This document shows positions 56,901-64,000 of a stretch of DNA of 64,000 nucleotides, piece by piece; position 1 is the first letter of the stretch, and every line of letters begins with the position of its first letter. Origin of the DNA: Theristus sp. LFF4_11 (lineage: Eukaryota > Nematoda > Chromadorea > Monhysterida > Xyalidae); the NCBI GenBank assembly GCA_030248135.1, contig JASANC010001223.1:1-64000 (forward strand). Reading direction: 5' to 3'. The translations under genes were made by a program, and so were the position numbers. A model generated the notes under the pieces. It was not told where the DNA came from. It made no database searches and was given only the letters and a program-made list of their open reading frames with translations.

Positions 56901-59900
56901 AACGTGCGACAGCAGGAAGTGGCGGTCGGCACTAAATTAACAAATGTCTCGATCCATTTTCAGAAATTTTTATTTGAATCTCGTTCGAACTCTTAAAAAT
57001 TGCATCGAAGAAAGTCGAAACGCACGCGTAGCACTGTTCGCTGGTTTGCCGACCGTCGTCGTCGTCGTTCAAACTCAACAGAACACCGATGCCAAGTTGA
57101 ATCTGGCGGTCGGCAGTTTTGCGCGCGATTCCGCCCAGCGGTGGTTTGCTGGCGAGCTGTTGGTGTTGTTTGGTTGTTAAAATGTGATTTTCGTTGTTGT
57201 TGTTGTTGTTGTGTTGTTGTGATTTTTAGGCGATGTTTTTAGCCAGGGCTAACCCAGAGAAGCGTACAGAACGCCATTGAGTAGGGCGCCCATCGAGTTT
57301 TCTCTGTCATTAAGTGCCTATACACCCCTCGGCGGGGCTCGATCCCCCGAGCGCACAGACTGTAGTCTAACGCGCTACCACCAGGCCACGAGGGTGCTAC
57401 CACCATTTCGTTTTCAGTTCACCTGCATTTCAATTCTAGATGATGGTTGATGGGCGAATTTCAGTCAAAATGCGACAAATCATCTCTATTCGTTCAATAG
57501 AGTTCATCAGTCAGCGTCTTAATTCGCCCCCACACCAAAGCACCGGAGTTTTGGGTGTTCGGGTTTCTGAAACCGGTGTGGGAAACTACAGTATGTTTGT
57601 TTAAGCCTGTCACTTTTTCTTCGCAGAGTACAGAGCAAGCAAAGCTTTGAATTACAGTAAAAAGAACGAGGCTTGCTTGACTTGACTATCAAAACGCCCC
57701 GCAATTGTGGCTGACTATGTTTTCTTGCAACTCCAATCTCCGTTCTTTCTTCATTCGCGAGCTCTGTATATTCTGCGTGGCAGGTTCAAACAAACATTCT
57801 GCACAGTCGCCAACTCTAAGGTTATGGGCATCTGGTTGGTGACCACGGATTTATTGCTTGCTGTGCAGGACACACTCCGCCTCCGCAGCAGTGCCTGCAC
57901 AGAAAGTGCATGCATCACGTAATCGCCAAGAACTCAGCTGATTGCCTATAATTGAGAGTTTGACTGTACAAAAACAATAAAAAAACCGCCACTCACATCG
58001 CACTCGTCACTGCCAGCACTGCTCGTTGACAGCATCCGTCGGCGTGTGCTCAGCTGGCTGTTGTGCCAGTCGAGGCTGGTCGATTGGTTCAGGCGCACGC
58101 GGGCGGACCGAGCGAGCCCGGACAACGGCACAGAGCCGCTGATCACCGGACTCGTGCTCCGGGCGTACAGGTACGACGTCGACGAGGAGCTAGACGGAGA
58201 CGGTTTTTTTGATGGCAATGATTTTTATGGCAGTTTTATGGTGTTATCTTTTGTTGTGGTCCCGAGACTCAATTCGCTCACAGATAGAAAATGGCATGAT
58301 TTACTTCCAATCCAATTGACTGTATGTGCTATTTCGATATGATTGGTAGCTTCGATAGCTGATTGGTTGGTGATCACGTGATGCATCCTTTTGATGTATG
58401 CATTGCTGCAGAGTTTGAGTCTATCGTGCACAGAAAGCATGCATGACGTGGTCACCAACAAATCAGCTAGTTGTTGCATATGATATCGAAAACGAGTCCA
58501 ATGAATAAAAATGAGAACAACTTGAAAATCGAAATGGGCCAATGCCAAACGCCAATCAGCCGGTCACACGTCAACCACCCGCAAAAAAACGCCGCCGGGC
58601 TCACCGTGACATCGTCGAGTTCGAGGTCGACTGCGGACTAGCCAGCAACTCGGTCGGTGCCACGACGGCGGCCGAGGGCGAATGAGCGCCGACGAGCGGC
58701 AACATCCCGCCGGTGCCGGTCGAGTAAAGACCGTACGCGGCCGCGGCGGTGCTGGCGCGCTTCAACGAGCCGCCGTAGGTGACCGACGTGCGCATGCCCC
58801 GCTGGACGGACGGCGGCGAGAGGAGGCCGGCCGGCGAGGGGGGACTGGTCGCCAGGTACAGGGTGTCGGGCACTTGCAGTGGAATCGCCGTGGACGCGCT
58901 CGTAGTCGGTGGTGCGGCACTGGCCGGTGCGAACGACATCAGTCCGTCCAGTGAGCGCACCGTCGAGTATTGACTGTCCGAGTCGGACGAGCCGGCGGCG
59001 TCGTAGCCGGCGACGGCGACGTCTTCGCTGAAATGACAAGAAGCACAAAAGGTTCGTGGATCGTCGGCCGGTGAGGTTGCGTTGAAAATGTGCTCCACAC
59101 AGTACACATGAACAAATCCACGGCTCAGCTTTACATGAAAGGTCACCGTCACCAGTTTCCGTTTTTGTTCTTAGGCAAACTGATTCATCAATGTCTACTC
59201 TTCAACTTTAATCTTGAACTTGACTTGAACTTGAATTGTGATGTGCGGAAACTGAAATGAGTTATTAGGGGGCGCTCAGTGGTCTAGCACTATTGGACTG
59301 CTAACTTACATAAACTGCTAAATTACCTGGCCTCAGTCCAAGCTAAATCTGGTTTGAAACACACGGAAGTCACACATGAAAAGTCAGGTGATCAGTTCAG
59401 CTTCCTGTTTTACCACAACATTCAACGTCTGTCCCATGAGTTGTCCCGCACTATCAGCAACGCCCCCCCTCCGCCCCAATCGCTACCAAACGAATTGCAC
59501 GAAATTGATTGGTCGGCCGCAGTGGCAACGCAGACCGCTCCAAAAGACGAAACTGCTCCGTCCCGCCACCAAAACCGCTTGAAAATCAACATAACCGGCT
59601 CATAAAGTGAAAGCTGCTGTTTTTGTTTCTAACCGCCCGAGCAGCCTTTTCGACACAACATACAGCTGTGACCAATATTGCTAATAAAATTATACGGGCT
59701 TATTTCAACAGTCCAAATAACGTACATCCGTGGGCGTTGAGATAATGTTCTATGGGTATTTAGCGTTTAATACTGGATTTTGTGTCGAAATCTTTCATTA
59801 CTAATGAAGCTTTCTCATTTCTCCAAATCTCACAGCAAATGCTCGTTGCATTTTTCTTGAATGTCTCAGAAACACTCATTCTCTGAATCAGCTTCTCAAA

Positions 59901-62209
59901 CGGCTACCGAAAATCTCGCTTTATGACAAGCCGTTAAAATTACTCGGTGGCATCGCACAAAAAGTCAAGTCATCACAAACAACAACAAGTCGAAAAGCCA
60001 GACAAATTTATTCGGGTTGGGTGGGCGGCTATTTGCAAGCAGACATCTATTTTTTATTACCCCAATACACCGTCTGTTATCAACCAGATTTATGGTAGTT
60101 GTAAAAAAACTACCGTCTACCAGCAGCCAAGCGGGCGGGATCAGTCATAATAATTCCGAGAAAATACCACATTCCCCGACCAGTCATACTCAAAACCATA
60201 ATTTTTCGTTGTTTTTCCGCTTCGAACGTAAAAACGAACCACTGAAATATGTCAAAAATGTGCAAACAGCTGGTCCCCACTCCCCGCCCTACAATTCCAC
60301 TGCCCCCAAGTAATGCGCGGGGCTATTGGTGAGCGTAAAAAAGGTGTTCGCGTGATAGGCAGCAAGTTTGATCTTTTTTAACTTCAGAAAGACAATAATT
60401 CAGTGGCGTTCACTGTCGCCAGACACTGGTAACGGCCGGGGACGTTTTGAGCGGCTGACAGCTGAGGAACTCGAAAAAGTGTAAAAAATCTCGTGGAAAT
60501 GAGAGGAAACGGTGTCATTTGCATAAGGAAGCTTAGTTTGAAACTGCGTATGTTTCACACAAGACTTTCGGCTGATGAATGTATCCACCAGTCAAGTGAC
60601 CCACAGCTGTTCACCAGTGTCATTGCAGCAAAGCCGGGGCAAAAAGTGGAGTGTAACGTTTTCGGCTGGGTCGTAAATCTGTTCAGGGATTTGTGATATG
60701 TTCAGGTCACAAGTGATGGAACAACCACAGCCGAAACGTCCTGATTGGCAAAGACGTCAGCGCGAAGCTTCGATTTCTATAATTCATTGACAAAATTCTT
60801 ACATTGTCCCTAAACCATTTCATTTCGGTCAGACTTCACCGCTCCGCAATTCATGTCCCCCGGGTGGGTAATACGATAACAGCACGGCGGCATTTACAAT
60901 GACGTTGTATTTATTTGCACAACTGTGCGCAGGTGTATATTGCCAGTTCGGTTGCAGAACAATACTAGAGAATCGTCGTTAAACAAAAACAGCAGCATCC
61001 CCACTCCACAGACGCCCCACCAACCAGCAACCGCTCGTTCACAGGCGCACACCAACAACCTGTAGCTAGGCAGGTCTGTTTGGTTGTTAACAACATGACC
61101 TGATCACACCAATGTTGAGCTTCCCGCAAAGTTGGATTGTCTCGAATATATAGTGCGCCACTGTTAGATTAGTTAGAGCTTGAAATGCGTTCCCTAGTAA
61201 CCGAAGCGAGATAACTTAACGCGCCATGTGTGTGTGTGCCAGGCTCAACTGCCACTTTTTCATTTTGTTGGCTTCACAGACAACACTTGTTGTGTGATCG
61301 TGTTTGCAAAAAAAAACAGACGCTTTGAACAAACACCATGCCACAATAACGCAGTGGCGAACAGTTTCCCAATGTTTTCTTCGTTTGTTTTTGAATAACC
61401 AACGCGCCAAACGTAAACAACCTCAGACACACGCAACAATATACAAAAAAACACGGTGGACAAACAGAAGTGACGCAGACAGAAAAACAACAACAAAAAC
61501 TTGAAACTGGAAAAAACCAGAAATGGACAGCGACAAACTTGATGACGGCCGGTGTTCTCCCGGAAGCGCCGATGGTCTGTGTGCGCCCGGGTCGCACGGC
61601 CATGAACACTTTGGCGAGCATGATCTGTTTCGGTTGGCTGCAACACAAAAACAACAACAACGATAATTGCACTTGCACATGGTCACCAATGAGAGCAAAA
61701 ACAACAGCAATACACCAGTTTCGGGAAAGCGCGATTAACTTTGCAGTGTTGGTGTATCTGTTCTGAAGCTTGTCCCACTCAATGCGCGCAACGATGAGAA
61801 AGCCGTTTCATGTTACAGGACGCGGGAATTGAAATTTTCAAGTGACCCGAGTTCCTAAGATTCGACTGTGTCACTTGGGCCAACTGTCAATTCCCGCAAT
61901 CAAGTCCATCACTGATTTCCTTTCGGCGTTGGCAAACGCATGGAGTCGCAGAACCAAAAAAGACAATAGTGTCCAATCAGCAGGCCAAGCTGGTTGGGGC
62001 TTCACCAAGCAGTAAGTGCTCAATTCAAACTCAACTTCTTGGAACACAATCTTCAAAAACCCCATCAAATCGTGCGTCAACAATCGAATCTGTTGCACCC
62101 GAACGCACCTGAACTCGTGCATTTTCAACGTCTCTCCCTTGTAGCGCATCGGCTCAGCGCCAAAGATCATCTCCACCAGTCGTTCGACGTCGTCGCGCGC
62201 TTTGTGGAA
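50949..62209 (-). CDS. FNIP: folliculin-interacting protein (FNIP), N-terminus not found
   Basis: Fifteen phase-consistent exons: 62209-62109, 61637-61539, 59027-58605, 58189-57997, 57156-57026, 56931-56811, 56592-56330, 55993-55801, 55485-55409, 55207-54362, 54092-53593, 53240-52715, 52398-51892, 51580-51448, 51272-50949 (1,478 residues). FNIP binds folliculin and AMPK; the FLCN-FNIP complex acts at lysosomes in Rag/mTORC1 signalling. Landmarks in order: EMIFGAEPMRYKGETLKMH; IMLAKVFMAVRPGRT; LGIGVLLSLND then HFLLSHVQL (longin part); DSPRIARPIWLDL; LLSTVLTYHLSWV; CVGYPVRQARTVLIGER and LSYWIRCSDLQ; a long Ser/Gln/acidic linker; CILADTNTWSVKVLS; YMEDCLADLYARS; and DVPLLLAVAGVHSP at the C-terminus (DENN region). 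The join giving TW-SVKV exactly restores the family sequence. The first residues, normally about 120-140, lie in unseen exons or beyond 64 kb. The 54,362 donor (GTTTTC) is weak. Confidence 0.92.
51767..51862. repeat. MITE family F, partial copy
   Basis: GGATCGCTTTGCCAATTTTG then AATTCCCGCG and GCATTGAGACGCGGCACCAA match one half of the MITE-F copies at 38.5 and 41.8 kb. It lies in an FNIP intron. Confidence 0.6.
55590..55790. repeat. MITE family H, copy 3
   Basis: Left AGTATGTTTGTTTTTAAACA then TTTTCGCAGAACACAGAGCTC; right CAAAGTTTCGTATGCACTGT then ATTCCGCG. It lies in an FNIP intron. Confidence 0.6.
56110..56249. repeat. MITE family B, copy 3
   Basis: CCAGTTCATACTGACGTGTG on the left and CAATGTCAGTATGAACGGGC on the right, with GACGTG-type blocks inside. 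It lies in an FNIP intron. Confidence 0.7.
57275..57396 (-). repeat. tRNA-derived SINE, copy 3
   Basis: On the minus strand it starts CACCCTCGTGGCCTGGTGG, then TAGCGCGTTAGACT, then a T-arm-like CGGGGGATCGAGCCCCG (5-bp stem, 7-nt loop), then CCGAGGG pairing 6 of 7 with the 5' CCCTCGT. A body shared with the copy at 13.1 kb follows (GGTGTATAGGCACT). The D and anticodon arms are imperfect, so it is a tRNA relic, not a gene. It lies in an FNIP intron. Confidence 0.7.
57589..57803. repeat. MITE family H, copy 4
   Basis: CAGTATGTTTGTTTAAGCCT then TTCGCAGAGTACAGAGC on the left; CATTCGCGAGCTCTGTATAT then TCTGCGTGGCAGGTTCAAAC on the right. The ends are inverted repeats. It lies in an FNIP intron. Confidence 0.7.
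57822..57952. repeat. MITE family G, copy 4
   Basis: CATCTGGTTGGTGACCACGG on the left; CATCACGTAATCGCCAAGAA then CTCAGCTGATTGCCTATAAT on the right. It lies directly between MITE-H copy 4 and an FNIP exon. Confidence 0.65.
58335..58487. repeat. MITE family G, copy 5
   Basis: TAGCTGATTGGTTGGTGATC then ACGTGATGCATCC on the left; CATGACGTGGTCACCAACAA then ATCAGCTAGTTGTTGCATAT on the right. It lies in an FNIP intron. Confidence 0.7.
59028..61538. other. long FNIP intron, no other gene supported
   Basis: About 2.5 kb between two FNIP exons whose junction (phase 2 to phase 2) reads cleanly. No other exon, RNA gene or intact element was recognised. Confidence 0.45.
61755..61965. repeat. MITE family F, diverged copy
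   Basis: CCCACTCAATGCGCGCAACG on the left and GCATGGAGTCGCAGAACCAA on the right resemble the family ends. Internally GGACGCGGGAATTG and CAATTCCCGC mirror each other. It lies in the FNIP intron before the second exon seen here. Confidence 0.5.
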
Positions 62210-64000
62210 CTGAAACACAAATGTAACACTAAATGTTTGCAACTGCTAACAAAATTACCGAAATTCTGTTTTGTTTCACCGTTTCTGAAGTTGATGAAGC
62301 ACCTTTTTTGTTTCATGGCACTTTTGACGCCACACATTGCAAGCACGTGATTTTTGGTTCTTTCAAAAAACATGTCATGCACGTTTGAGCAACAAACACA
62401 CAAACCATAAATCACGGCCAGGCCCCGGTTGCACCCATCAGCAATCATATCAGACAGACAATTTTTATACAAACAACAACTCAACTCATGTCAATCATTA
62501 ATTATTGTGCACGTACACCGTTTTTACATGCGGCGTGAAAAATTATTTTGAACGAAATACAGTGTACATATGTATACGTGATTTTTGCAAAATTTTGGTT
62601 TGATTGGTGTGGCGAACTGGCACGCGTTGTTACTTTTCTCAGTTGTTGGGAATGTTGCAAAAAGTTTCGCATTACCAGGTCAGTAAAAGTATAACGCCCA
62701 TTGCCAACACCCAAAGAAACAAAACTGCAAACACGATTTTGCTGCAAAAACATTGGGTTTCGAAAAGCGGTACTTGAAATCAATCAATTGTACGCTGCGT
62801 TTTTTTCGGTCGAGCAATACTGTTTGTTGATTACTCGCGTTGATATTCAACAAACTGCTTGAAAGTTGTGAAATGAAAAAGAAGATTGTCTTGTCGTCAA
62901 AGTTTGTTGAAAATAAAACACTCTGTTGCTTTACATTCCATGAATGATTGTTGTTGTAGTCAAACACACTTTCGCACAACCATTACTACACATACCAAGA
63001 AATGACAAATTTTGATTCAATGTGACAAGGTAACACGATGGGGTTTTTCATTCAAAGAGACTACTTCGCGCACCGATTTTGCAAGAATCGTCATTCAATG
63101 TTTGAAAATTCTGGAAGAATTTTTGGCCAGCCCCCAACTTTACATCTGAATGGACAGTTTCAAGTTTCAACAAAGTCTCCTTTCAACAGAGGTGGTGATT
63201 TTATTGTGTAACTGCGAAATTCCTGTTGTCAGTCAGTCACTTTGCGTGACGTGTCCGCTGAGCCGCTCTTCACATTCATTTGTCATAAGTCCATCAGATA
63301 TCAAGTGTAGTACCACCACGGCACCACGCAACAATCGTTTTGAAAACACCACACATTTATTCTCATTCTCCCCTCAAAAACTGCACAGCATTTTGAGAAA
63401 CACAATGAGGTACTTCTGAAAACTGCAATCTCACAGCAGCTTGTATGACTCAAAATGAGAGGAATGTCGAAAAAAATTACTGAAATGAAACGCATTTCAA
63501 ATTTAACTTCAACGAAAACTGAAATATCAGACAACACTTTCGATTTTTGGTTCCATTCCACTGTGCCACATGATTTTCAAACTGAATTGCCATTGCTTTG
63601 CCACTTGTCTCGTTGAGATTGTTTTCGATTGCAGCAGCGATAATAATAAAACCAGACAGAACCGAGACCACCATTATTGTCAACTTGTCCACACTCCACA
63701 CCAAAACCAGCATGCCACACACGGCTGGTTGTTTTGCGAACCGGGTGGTTTCAAAGCAAATGAATGTCGCAGCTTTGCTTGTGCTGCACCTGGAGACCAA
63801 AAAAAGAAAAAAGGGTTCAACTATTTACTTCAAATTTCACCCAAAATGCTTCGGTTTTGAACAATCGCAGTTTTTGGCGAGTTTGATAATTTATGACCGT
63901 ACAGCACAGACAGACAGGTCAACAACTTTTTCTCAGTCATTGTTCACAATTTATTCCCACGCATAATTTGGGGCAAAACGAAATCATATGACATCAGCAG
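62210..64000. other. upstream of the first FNIP exon seen; N-terminal exons not located
   Basis: The first FNIP exon in the window starts in phase 0 after GTGTTTCAG, so coding exons must lie to its right. I searched the minus strand for the conserved N-terminal FNIP pattern and saw none. It is probably intron. Confidence 0.35.

Noticed and set aside
62210..64000. N-terminal FNIP exons
   Set aside because: No minus-strand frame here shows the conserved N-terminal pattern or a phase-0 donor joined to it; probably outside the window.

Overview
The window is nuclear DNA from an invertebrate animal. Every confident gene is split into many small exons with GT..AG introns, and most acceptors read TTTTCAG or TTTGCAG, as in nematodes and related ecdysozoans. 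Exons are GC-richer than the AT-rich introns and intergenic DNA, which are packed with small inverted-repeat elements. I cannot name the lineage. A MAN1 homologue that keeps its C-terminal RRM argues against close kinship with Caenorhabditis. There are no bacterial operons, CRISPR arrays or rRNA genes.

Layout, left to right. 1-1,058 (+): 3' end of a Gly/Met/Tyr-rich low-complexity protein. About 2.3-3.0 kb (-): a possible small membrane protein. 3.4-4.8 kb: hairpin-forming GGCCCA repeats, a MITE and G/C tracts. 5,276-13,488 (+): a complete 16-exon LEM-domain inner nuclear membrane protein of the MAN1/LEMD3 type, with a hAT-like insertion, tRNA-derived SINEs and MITEs in its introns. 13.5-24.8 kb: gene-poor, with two mariner-like derivatives and a pair of TA-flanked MITEs. 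24,852-26,720 (+): a peptide GPCR of the FMRFamide-receptor type with a MITE built into its N-terminal coding region. 27,802-29,731 (+): a four-TM protein resembling TMEM72. 30.7-31.8 kb (-): a Gln-rich, Cys-rich zinc-finger protein (partial). 32.9-40.7 kb (-): an unrecognised protein modelled with a C2H2 finger, a CCHC knuckle and an RS-rich tail. 42,101-48,594 (-): a TTLL5-type tubulin polyglutamylase. 50,949 to at least 62,209 (-): folliculin-interacting protein (FNIP), with the N-terminus not found.

The exon joins of MAN1, the GPCR, the TMEM72-like gene, TTLL5 and FNIP were tested by reading phase. All junctions keep frame, and most reproduce family-conserved sequence across the splice. 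The genes are unrelated housekeeping or signalling functions (nuclear envelope, neuropeptide receptor, tubulin modification, lysosomal nutrient signalling) and do not form a pathway.

The most notable signals come from mobile DNA meeting genes: a MITE that supplies the splice acceptor and codons of a GPCR; a hAT-like insertion with an 8-bp target duplication starting four bases into an intron of the MAN1 gene; a ~420-bp inverted duplication of the TTLL5 3' end placed inside a neighbouring gene model; and a palindromic mariner-like element made of two converging copies of the same transposase 3' half.
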